Shown: positions 8,538 to 14,795 of the stretch, in pieces
Position numbering within the stretch: the first letter of the stretch is position 1
How the letters are laid out: each line of letters begins with the position of its first letter
NCBI GenBank assembly: GCA_003567255.1
Contig: PWZW01000029.1
Location: 1-20,238, forward strand
Length of the DNA: 20,238 bases
From: Puniceicoccaceae bacterium
Lineage (GTDB): Bacteria > Verrucomicrobiota > Verrucomicrobiia > Opitutales > Coraliomargaritaceae
Reading direction: 5' to 3'
Position numbers and translations under genes: made by a program
Notes under the pieces: model-generated
Databases searched by the model: none
What the model was told of the DNA's origin: nothing
Seen by the model: only the letters and a program-made list of their open reading frames with translations

Positions 8538-8810
8538 ATGTCAGTACGCTTATTTGTTGGTAACCTTTCCTTTGATGCGCGCGAAGAAGATTTGCGTGAT
8601 GTTTTTTCCGTGGTGGGAAACGTTGAAAGCGCTCTTATCGTCACACGCCAAGGAAGTAACCGTCCGCGGGGGTTTGGGTTTGTGACGCTTGAGAACCAGG
8701 CGGAAGGTGAAGAAGCCATCCGGCAGCTCCACGGGCAGCCCCTCGCTGGCCGGAAGCTTTGCGTGAACTTTGCCAAGGCGAGAGAGGACGATCAGGAAAC
8801 CGCCGATTAG
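8538..8810 (+). CDS. RRM-type RNA-binding protein
   Basis: A 90-aa protein made almost wholly of one RNA recognition motif: RNP2 LFVGNL (5-10) and RNP1 RGFGFVTL (44-51), with the expected beta-alpha-beta spacing (EEDLRDVFSVVGNVE, then EAIRQLHGQPLAGRKLCVNFAKA). It ends in a short acidic tail. Bacterial single-RRM proteins of this kind bind single-stranded RNA and are often cold-induced or act as RNA chaperones; its targets here are unknown. The ATG at 8538 gives the typical MSVRLFVGNL start, and a TTG at 8529 would add three residues. No good Shine-Dalgarno is visible. The 79 bp between it and ffs must hold both divergent promoters. Confidence 0.93.
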   Translation: MSVRLFVGNLSFDAREEDLRDVFSVVGNVESALIVTRQGSNRPRGFGFVTLENQAEGEEAIRQLHGQPLAGRKLCVNFAKAREDDQETAD

Positions 8811-8858
8811 GGCTGGGGCCGGGTTTTGATCGCGCGGAAGCGACGGGTGTACTCAAAG

Positions 8859-9362
8859 TCAGCGCTGCCAGTGCACTTGCTGCCCGGTAAAATAGATTTC
8901 AGTGAGATTGGTGATTAGCTCCCTCACGGTTTTTCCCTTTTCCGGGTGGACAAAATCCGGGGCAATTTCAGCAAGTGGTCGCAAGACAAAATCCCGCGCA
9001 TGCGCACTGGCGTGGGGGATGTGAACGTCGTCTTGGTGCAGAACGGTATCCCCGTAAAAAAGCAAGTCGAGATCGATACAGCGGGGGCCATTGAGATGCA
9101 AGAAGCGCTTACCCAAGCGGCGTTCGATGCCCTGCATGTACTCAAGAAGGTCAAGAGGCTCGAGCTCGCTGGTGCCAGCGACGACTGCATTGGTAAAATC
9201 CGGCTGGTCGGTAAAACCAAACGGCTTTGTCTTGTACAGGGAGGAGTGGGCCTTCAGGTGAAAGACGCCTGCAAGCTCCTCGCAAGCGGCGTTAAACTGA
9301 GCTTGGGCATCGCCCAAGTTGCTGCCGAAGCCGAGGAAGATCAACGTGCTATCGTTCAACAT
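8859..9362 (-). CDS. folK: 2-amino-4-hydroxy-6-hydroxymethyldihydropteridine pyrophosphokinase
   Basis: HPPK, 167 aa, transfers pyrophosphate from ATP to 6-hydroxymethyl-7,8-dihydropterin, making the substrate of FolP. Visible motifs are the opening FLGFGSNLGD, the pterin/Mg-ATP motif GPRCIDLDLLFYGD, and IPHASAHARDFVLRPLAEIAPDFVHP towards the C-terminus (the family norm is (L/I)PHP, here IPHA). Length is normal for a monofunctional HPPK. The ATG at 9362 is chosen because GSNLGD follows at the usual distance; a longer in-frame reading to 9398 would run further into folB. The start overlaps the folB stop by 14 bp, indicating translational coupling as the last gene of the pabA-pabC-folP-folB-folK operon. 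It converges with the RRM gene across 48 bp. Confidence 0.94.
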   Translation of the reverse strand: MLNDSTLIFLGFGSNLGDAQAQFNAACEELAGVFHLKAHSSLYKTKPFGFTDQPDFTNAVVAGTSELEPLDLLEYMQGIERRLGKRFLHLNGPRCIDLDLLFYGDTVLHQDDVHIPHASAHARDFVLRPLAEIAPDFVHPEKGKTVRELITNLTEIYFTGQQVHWQR

Positions 9363-9717
9363 AGACTTCGATAGAGGCGAGGCCCAGCGGTCCGGCATAG
9401 CGGGGCTTGCTTACCCGGACACCCGCAGTCTGCACCATGGGGAAGCGCTCCTTTATGTGAAAGGCCAGTCGATCCGCGAAACGTTCCAAGGTATAGTCGT
9501 GAAACGCTTCAGCAAAGCTCCTGACCGTTTCCACGACCTCAGCGTAATTGACAATATCATCCAACGCATCCGTGTGCGCGGCATGAGAAAAGTCCATTTC
9601 CAGCGTTAAGCTCACCTCAAGCGCCTGTCGGGCTTGCCGTTCTTCGGCCAGAAGGCCAATAAGCGTTTCTACTTGAATACCCCGGAGGATGAGTTGGTCG
9701 GACGTTTTGCTATGCAT
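9349..9717 (-). CDS. folB: Dihydroneopterin aldolase
   Basis: FolB, 122 aa, cleaves 7,8-dihydroneopterin to 6-hydroxymethyldihydropterin and glycolaldehyde, just before FolK in folate synthesis. The pattern fits the tunnelling-fold family: LILRGIQVETLIGLLAEERQ (9-28) with the substrate-anchoring Glu of the EER stretch (25-27), DDIVNYAEV with Tyr58, LERFADRLAFHI for the second conserved helix, and the late Lys104 in VSKPRYAG. The ATG start at 9717 overlaps the folP stop by 8 bp and the stop overlaps the folK start by 14 bp, so the three genes are translationally coupled. FolX-type epimerase activity is a related alternative, but the fol-operon context favours FolB. Confidence 0.9.
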   Translation of the reverse strand: MHSKTSDQLILRGIQVETLIGLLAEERQARQALEVSLTLEMDFSHAAHTDALDDIVNYAEVVETVRSFAEAFHDYTLERFADRLAFHIKERFPMVQTAGVRVSKPRYAGPLGLASIEVYVER

Positions 9718-10567
9718 CAGAGGCGTTATCTTTCACAAGACGCATGGTAACTGCAAGCGCTTGGGCATTTTCGAAGACATCGTGGACACGGAATAAGTCG
9801 ACGCCAGCGATGGCGGCATGTACCAGCGCAGCGATCGAGCCACCGATTCGCTGGTCGACGGGAGCATCGCAAAGCTGGCCAATCCACGATTTACGCGAAG
9901 CGCCCAGTAACAGGCCGCATCCATCCATCCGGAGCGCAGGGAGTGCGCGCAGGAGAGCAATATTTTGATCCAGGGTTTTTCCAAAACCGATACCCGGATC
10001 AAGCCAGACTGCAGGAAGCGCGTGTTGCCTAATCTGGGTTTGGCGTTCTTTGAAAAATGCATGTACGGTAGTCACCACGTCGGTGTAGTCGGTATGCGCC
10101 TGCATGGTTTTGGGAGGGGCTGGTGTATGCATTAAGACCAGACCTGCTCGGTGCGCTTCTGCCAATTTAAAGAGTTCCGGGCTGCCGCCCATGATGTCGT
10201 TGATGATGTGTGCTCCGTGCTGCAAAGCGGCCTCCTGGACCTCAAGCTTTGAACTATCCACTGAAATGATAAACCGATCCTTGGGGAGCCCCTTAAGGAC
10301 GGGTAAGACCCGGTCAAGCTCCGTTCCGACGGAAACTGGATCTGACCCCGGGCGGGTGCTTTCGCCCCCGATATCAACAATGGCGGCTCCCCTTTGCACC
10401 ATCTCCAAGGCGCGGCGGATGGCCGCCTCTGTACTCGTGTATGCACCCCCATCGCTAAAGGAATCCGGGGTTGTATTCAGGATCCCCATGATTGCCTGCG
10501 GGGGCAGTGACAGATCATGCCCGTTCAGGTGTATTGTCTGAGAGGAGGTCGATGCTGAGGCGGTCAT
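9710..10567 (-). CDS. folP: Dihydropteroate synthase
   Basis: DHPS, 285 aa, condenses 6-hydroxymethyldihydropterin pyrophosphate with p-aminobenzoate to give dihydropteroate; it is the target of sulfonamides. Signature blocks are intact: IMGILNTTPDSFSDGG (26-41, pyrophosphate loop), VDIGGESTRPGSDPVS (64-79), LDPGIGFGKTLDQN, LLLGASRKSWIG and RVHDV near the C-terminus. The TIM-barrel length is normal. The ATG at 10567 places 26 residues before MGILN, slightly longer than in E. coli; the only later in-frame Met is M27 itself, which would be too short. This start lies 53 bp inside the end of pabC. A substrate supply of PABA from pabA/pabC just upstream fits directly. Confidence 0.96.
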   Translation of the reverse strand: MTASASTSSQTIHLNGHDLSLPPQAIMGILNTTPDSFSDGGAYTSTEAAIRRALEMVQRGAAIVDIGGESTRPGSDPVSVGTELDRVLPVLKGLPKDRFIISVDSSKLEVQEAALQHGAHIINDIMGGSPELFKLAEAHRAGLVLMHTPAPPKTMQAHTDYTDVVTTVHAFFKERQTQIRQHALPAVWLDPGIGFGKTLDQNIALLRALPALRMDGCGLLLGASRKSWIGQLCDAPVDQRIGGSIAALVHAAIAGVDLFRVHDVFENAQALAVTMRLVKDNASDA

Positions 10568-11360
10568 GAGTTGTAGCTTTCAGGTCCTGATAGATTTCCC
10601 GAACGATTGCCAGAGGCTCCGAGGTCTTTGCTTTCCATCCAAATGGATTCACCTTTGCAAAGGCTGCAACCTCCCGGCCTGAACCGCAACAGAGAATTGC
10701 GTCAATCCGGTCGAGCTTTGGTGGAGTAACATCGGTAAAACGGACCATGGCATGATGTTTTAAGTGCGGGAGTAAAAGTTCGCGGGTAATCCCCGGCAGG
10801 CAGCCTCGGTCGGGCGCCAGCCAGTGGCCGTCTTGATGCCAAAAGAGCAAGTTGGTGGTTGCCCCTTCGAGGATCCGCCCGTCCGGATCCTGCAAGATGA
10901 GTTCTTCACTTGAGCGTTTGAGTGGCTGCATCCGCCGAAGGATTTCGACATAATCGAGTGATTTGATTTCCGGCAGTTTGCGACGGTACATCTGGGTAAC
11001 TCCGGTCAAAGTTGATGTCTCTGCTTGAATCACGGGGCGCGCCGCGAGGGAAATATGGTCTTCACAAACGGCCAGGCGCAGGAGCCAGTCACCTGGCTCA
11101 AGGTTGGCAAAAGCTGCCCCCAGTCTGGCCTTTAAGCTGTCCTGACTTAAGAGATGATCCGGTACCCTCACACCCAAAGCGAGAAGATCACCTTTTAAAC
11201 GTTTCAGGTGGGCCGCCGGAAAAAAAACGGTTTGTGCCGTGGGGGAGATTTCGATGCGTAGGGTAGTGTAGGCTCCGAGGTGGCCCCACGGTTCGCGGTA
11301 GACGGTGAGGTTACCCTCAAAGTCCCAGGCAGTGTGTAAAGATGTGTTTGAGGAGTTCAT
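10515..11360 (-). CDS. pabC: 4-amino-4-deoxychorismate lyase (class IV PLP aminotransferase fold)
   Basis: A 281-aa fold-type IV PLP enzyme. The PLP lysine is K133 in LPEIKSLDY. EGATTNLLFW (165-174) provides the conserved acidic/phosphate-binding strand, and LPGITRELLL (188-197) is the last family motif. Branched-chain and D-amino-acid aminotransferases share these motifs, so the fold is certain and the substrate is inferred. Lying between pabA and folP strongly suggests aminodeoxychorismate lyase, which releases pyruvate to give p-aminobenzoate. The start ATG at 11360 lies 44 bp within pabA and the end overlaps folP by 53 bp, unusually long overlaps on both sides. Confidence 0.86.
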   Translation of the reverse strand: MNSSNTSLHTAWDFEGNLTVYREPWGHLGAYTTLRIEISPTAQTVFFPAAHLKRLKGDLLALGVRVPDHLLSQDSLKARLGAAFANLEPGDWLLRLAVCEDHISLAARPVIQAETSTLTGVTQMYRRKLPEIKSLDYVEILRRMQPLKRSSEELILQDPDGRILEGATTNLLFWHQDGHWLAPDRGCLPGITRELLLPHLKHHAMVRFTDVTPPKLDRIDAILCCGSGREVAAFAKVNPFGWKAKTSEPLAIVREIYQDLKATTHDRLSIDLLSDNTPERA

Positions 11361-11895
11361 CGCCGCGAGGAGTTAGGAAGGAATCGGGATGATATTGCAA
11401 GCCGTAGATAGGAAGCTCGCGGTGCTCTACGGAAAGAATCACTTGGGTGGATTGATCCCGCGCGGTTACCGTAAACCCCTCCGGTAAACTTTCCGGGGCG
11501 AGGCAAAGCGAATGGTAACGACCTACCTGGAGCGAGCCATCCCACCCGGCGTAGGTACGGCTCGCCCTCTCGTAGCAAGCTTCCGTTTGAACTCCGTGAA
11601 GGACTGCGTCTTGTTTTTGGATGCGCCCACCTTCGGCCGCTAGAATCGTTTGGAAGCCGAGGCAAACACCGAGGATTGGGTGGGTTTCGCGCGCAGCGCG
11701 GTAGGCTGCCAAGGTCGCTGGGTAATCAGCCGGGCAGCCGGGTCCGGGCGATAAAACCAAGACTTCCCCGGGATTCAGCAAGGCATCGTCCCATACCAGC
11801 TCAGCAGCCTCGACCACCCGGACCCGCTGATCAATGCGCCGGAGTTGGTCAACCAGGTTCCATGTGAAAGAGTCTCGGTGGTCAATGACGAGCAT
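11317..11895 (-). CDS. pabA: Aminodeoxychorismate synthase glutaminase subunit (PabA/TrpG type)
   Basis: Class I glutamine amidotransferase, 192 aa, feeding ammonia to a PabB (or TrpE) partner. Family blocks: MLVIDHRDSFTWNLVDQL (1-18), LVLSPGPGCPADYP (46-59), nucleophile C78 in GVCLGFQ, VGRYHSL (124-130) and GLQYHPDSFLT (165-175) with H169. Oddly, the third triad position, normally Glu in HPES, is Asp here (D171), and the CLGHQ His is Phe. As first gene of an operon with pabC and folP it is assigned to PABA synthesis, but PabA and TrpG are often shared and indistinguishable by sequence. No pabB or trpE is in the window. The ATG is at 11895; the promoter must lie in the 142 bp shared with divergent gpmI. 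Confidence 0.88.
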   Translation of the reverse strand: MLVIDHRDSFTWNLVDQLRRIDQRVRVVEAAELVWDDALLNPGEVLVLSPGPGCPADYPATLAAYRAARETHPILGVCLGFQTILAAEGGRIQKQDAVLHGVQTEACYERASRTYAGWDGSLQVGRYHSLCLAPESLPEGFTVTARDQSTQVILSVEHRELPIYGLQYHPDSFLTPRGDELLKHIFTHCLGL

Positions 11896-11983
11896 GGGGG
11901 TTCATTAAGACGCCCTTCCGCGTCGAGCAAAAGTCCAAAAGTGAATTTCAGGCAAAGATGGCCAAGCGTTGCCGTATTTTAAG

Positions 11984-12012
11984 TTGAAAGGCTTCGGTGC
12001 AGCTCGCTTACT
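11984..12012 (+). promoter_or_regulatory. gpmI: Possible sigma-70-like promoter for gpmI
   Basis: TTGAAA (11984-11989) and CTTACT (12007-12012) are separated by 17 bases, ending about 25 bases before the gpmI ATG. The -35 is good but the -10 matches only three of six consensus bases, so this is tentative. Confidence 0.25.
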
Positions 12013-12024
12013 CAAAAGCACACT

Positions 12025-12030
12025 TCAGGA
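12025..12030 (+). promoter_or_regulatory. gpmI: Shine-Dalgarno of gpmI
   Basis: TCAGGA followed by seven bases and the ATG at 12038. It settles the start of gpmI against an upstream in-frame extension that begins with a TTG. Confidence 0.5.
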
Positions 12031-12037
12031 AATTTTC

Positions 12038-13618
12038 ATGCCTAAAAATAGTAAACCAGTCGTCCTCGTTATCCGTGATGGATGGGGAGAAAACCACAAC
12101 AGTGCCCATGATAGCTTCAACGCTGTCAAATTGGCGAATACACCGGTCGCGGATCGCTTGACCGCGGATTGGCCGCGAACCGAGATCATGGCCTGCGGCC
12201 CGGACGTGGGGCTCCCGGAGAACATCATGGGGAATAGTGAGGTGGGACACCAAAACATTGGTGCTGGCCGGATCGTGGACCAGGAGCTGGTACGCATTGA
12301 TAAGGGCATCCGCACGGGCTCAGTCAAAGAGAGCCCGGATCTTCAGGCGGCTTTCAAGCGATGCATCGAGCGGGGAGCAAAGTTGCACTTGATGGGGTTG
12401 GTCTCAGACGCTGGTGTCCATGGCATGCTGGAGCATTTGTATGGGTTGGTGCGGCTCGCCAAGGAGGCAGGGGTGCCGCGCGTTTGCATTCACGCTTTCA
12501 CCGATGGACGTGACACCGGCCCTTTTAGCGGTAAGGCTTTCCTTGCCCAGGTAGAGGCAGAACTCGCCAAGATTGGTCTGGGAGAAATCGTATCCGTCTG
12601 CGGGCGCTACTGGAGCATGGATCGTGACAACCGCTGGGATCGTGTGGAAAAAGCTTATAACTGCTTAACCGGGCGAAAGGTCGTGAAGACCGCGAAATCA
12701 GCGGATCAAGCACTGCAAAGTTATTATGACCAGCCGGATACGGACGGCACAAAGGGAGATGAATTTATTTCACCAACCAATGTCGTGGACGCGGAGGGCA
12801 TCCCGCTCGGGCTGATTGAAGACAACGATTCGGTGATATTTTTTAATTTCCGTGGGGATCGTCCCCGTGAGTTAACCCGTGCTTTCCTTGAAGACGATTT
12901 TTCTGCATTTGAGCGCGGCCCCAAGCTCGATCTCTTTTACGCGACGATGACAGAGTACCAAAAAGGCCTTTGTCCGAATATTATTTTCCGCAAGCCGCCA
13001 AAAATGGTGAACATCCTCGGCCAGTACGTAAGCGAGCAGGGGATTGCTCAATTTCGCTGTGCGGAGACCGAAAAGTTCCCGCACGTAACCTTTTTCTTTA
13101 ATGATTATCGGGAAGAACCCTTTCCTGGTGAGGAAAGGGAACTTATTCCCAGTCCCCAAGAGGTGGCGACCTACGACCAAAAGCCGGAAATGTCCGCTTA
13201 TGGAATTCGCGATGCCGTCGTTAAGGCGATCGGTTCCGGGAAATACGGGTTGATCGTCGTCAATTTTGCCAATCCCGACATGGTTGGGCACACGGGTGTG
13301 CTCAAAGCAGCAGTCCAAGCCTGTGAAATTGTCGACGGTTGTGTGGGGGACGTGCTCCAAGCCGTGGACGCTGCCGGTGGTGCTGCGTTGATCACGGCTG
13401 ACCATGGAAATAGTGACCAACTGTGGGATCCAAAAAACGATGGGCCACACACAGCGCACACCTTGAATCCGGTCGAAGTGGTATTGTACGGAGAAAAGTG
13501 CCGCGGGCTTCAGCTGGCGGGGGAGGGTCGTCTTGGAGACATTGCACCCACCTTGCTTAAGCTAATGGACATGCCTAAACCCGCTGAAATGAGCGGAAGT
13601 TGCCTGATCCTGAGTTAG
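12038..13618 (+). CDS. gpmI: 2,3-bisphosphoglycerate-independent phosphoglycerate mutase
   Basis: Interconverts 3- and 2-phosphoglycerate through a phosphoserine intermediate, with two metal ions; glycolysis and gluconeogenesis. The 526-aa length is typical. Alkaline-phosphatase-fold motifs are complete: IRDGWGEN (12-19, metal Asp14), GNSEVGHQNIGAGRI with nucleophile Ser67, FTDGRDTGP, GRYWSMDRDNRWDR, FFNFRGDRPRELTRAF, VNFANPDMVGHTG and ALITADHGNSD. The insertion with GRYWSMDRDNRWDR marks it as the long independent type rather than an archaeal ApgM. The ATG at 12038 is chosen for the Shine-Dalgarno TCAGGA seven bases upstream and because MPKNSKPVVLVIRDGWG matches the family start; a longer frame back to 11969 has no support. 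Confidence 0.97.
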   Translation: MPKNSKPVVLVIRDGWGENHNSAHDSFNAVKLANTPVADRLTADWPRTEIMACGPDVGLPENIMGNSEVGHQNIGAGRIVDQELVRIDKGIRTGSVKESPDLQAAFKRCIERGAKLHLMGLVSDAGVHGMLEHLYGLVRLAKEAGVPRVCIHAFTDGRDTGPFSGKAFLAQVEAELAKIGLGEIVSVCGRYWSMDRDNRWDRVEKAYNCLTGRKVVKTAKSADQALQSYYDQPDTDGTKGDEFISPTNVVDAEGIPLGLIEDNDSVIFFNFRGDRPRELTRAFLEDDFSAFERGPKLDLFYATMTEYQKGLCPNIIFRKPPKMVNILGQYVSEQGIAQFRCAETEKFPHVTFFFNDYREEPFPGEERELIPSPQEVATYDQKPEMSAYGIRDAVVKAIGSGKYGLIVVNFANPDMVGHTGVLKAAVQACEIVDGCVGDVLQAVDAAGGAALITADHGNSDQLWDPKNDGPHTAHTLNPVEVVLYGEKCRGLQLAGEGRLGDIAPTLLKLMDMPKPAEMSGSCLILS

Positions 13619-13666
13619 TCTTGATTGGGGCGGCGCTCATCGAGTGGCGGTGCATGAGGCAATGCT

Positions 13667-13686
13667 TGAGTGAATTCACGCACTCA
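13667..13686. other. Inverted repeat at the gpmI / histidine kinase convergence
   Basis: TGAGTG (13667-13672) and CACTCA (13681-13686) form a 6-bp stem with an 8-base loop. It spans the TGA stop of the minus-strand kinase, about 50 bp after the gpmI stop. It could stall or end transcription between the convergent genes, but no T-tract follows on either strand. Confidence 0.25.
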
Positions 13687-14674
13687 GGCTTGCTTCGGCA
13701 CGTTCCAGTGGTGTTTGAGAATTAACATCTTTCAGGTGGAGAAGGGTGAGCTTAAAACAGGCGCCACCCAAAGGCGAATCCTCAACTTCCACGCTGCCTG
13801 AAAATGCGCGCGCGCAAGCTTTCAAATTCATCAGGCCGAAGCCGTGTCCATTTTTCTTGTCTGAAAAATACGGTCTGAAAATCGCTTTTCGTTTTTCTGC
13901 GGGGACGCCGGGCCCATCATCGTGAATGGCGAAACTAATACGGTGATTGTTGATCAATTCTGCCCGGCATTCGATTGAGCCCCCTTGGCCTGTTGCCTCG
14001 GCTGCGTTAAGGAGAACGTTAAAAAGCGCCTGAACAAAAAGCGATTTATCAACATTCACAAAGCCTACATCTTTCTCGATGTGGTACGTGACGTTTCGCC
14101 CGCTAAAACTCGGGTGACGTGACTGCAAAAGGGTGAGGCAAGCGAATAGGTCGCTCACCGAGATTTTTTTCAAATGGACATGACTTTCGAGATCGGAGGA
14201 TTCCATCAAACGATTGTTAAGCCTGCTGAGTTCAGTGGCGGCTTCGGAAACCGCTTGCAGTTGCCTCTGTGCATTTTCGTCAAGGCCTTTACTGCCGCTG
14301 ACCAAATCCACCCCGAGGATGATGCTCCCGAGCATGTTGTTTGAGTCATGCGCAATGGAGGCGATCGCGGTTTTGGTCAGTGTTTGGTGCGATTCTGTTT
14401 CGATTTGCTTTGCTTCTTCGGCCTTTCGGCGATCTTCCAATTGGATTTTTTTTATAAAGTGATGGGAGAGCAAAAATATCAGCGTGCTGCTGAAAAGAAT
14501 AAAAGCACAACCCTTTATAATTTCTATCCGCATTAAGTCTTCGGCGGTCACTGCCGAATGCAGGGCGAAGTAGGATGAGGCCAAAATATAAACAATCCCC
14601 AAGATTAAATAGGGAATTGCGATGCAAAGACCGATCTTCCAGCCTGCGAGGTCAAATGCATCGTCTCGGTTCAT
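13676..14674 (-). CDS. Membrane-bound sensor histidine kinase (orphan)
   Basis: A 332-aa kinase with two transmembrane segments (about 13-35 and 53-70) enclosing a very short loop, so it probably senses the membrane or an internal signal rather than a periplasmic ligand. A short coiled linker leads to the phosphoacceptor H109 in IASIAHDSNNMLGSI, of the HD-x-NN type seen in hybrid-like kinases. The ATPase domain is complete: N box with N223 (NVLLNAAEAT), G1 DDGPGVP (252-258), F box FRPYF (266-270) and G2 GHGFGL (276-281). No receiver domain and no response regulator gene is present nearby. The start is the ATG at 14674; a TTG at 14716 would add 14 residues. It is divergent from the PEPCK gene across 121 bp, which raises but does not prove a regulatory link. 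Confidence 0.9.
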   Translation of the reverse strand: MNRDDAFDLAGWKIGLCIAIPYLILGIVYILASSYFALHSAVTAEDLMRIEIIKGCAFILFSSTLIFLLSHHFIKKIQLEDRRKAEEAKQIETESHQTLTKTAIASIAHDSNNMLGSIILGVDLVSGSKGLDENAQRQLQAVSEAATELSRLNNRLMESSDLESHVHLKKISVSDLFACLTLLQSRHPSFSGRNVTYHIEKDVGFVNVDKSLFVQALFNVLLNAAEATGQGGSIECRAELINNHRISFAIHDDGPGVPAEKRKAIFRPYFSDKKNGHGFGLMNLKACARAFSGSVEVEDSPLGGACFKLTLLHLKDVNSQTPLERAEASLSA

Positions 14675-14795
14675 TAAATAAGACGGATAAGGATGACTGT
14701 GGTTGGTAGCAAGCAAAGAAAGGAGACTAATTCAGGTTGAACCTCTAGAGAATCGATGTTTTTGTCTACCTAGATCGTTTAAATGCCATCCTGAA

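Noticed and set aside
8360..8563. 67-codon plus-strand frame across the SRP RNA
   Set aside because: It translates the complement of a structural RNA gene and overlaps the RRM start; no protein features.
10104..10541. 145-codon plus-strand frame inside folP
   Set aside because: Opposite the conserved DHPS motifs; no family similarity seen.
12872..13459. 195-codon minus-strand frame inside gpmI
   Set aside because: Antisense to the catalytic core of gpmI; no coherent domain.
14703..14795. N-terminal extension of PEPCK (31 codons)
   Set aside because: Not family-like and fills the divergent promoter region; the ATG at 14796 fits family length.
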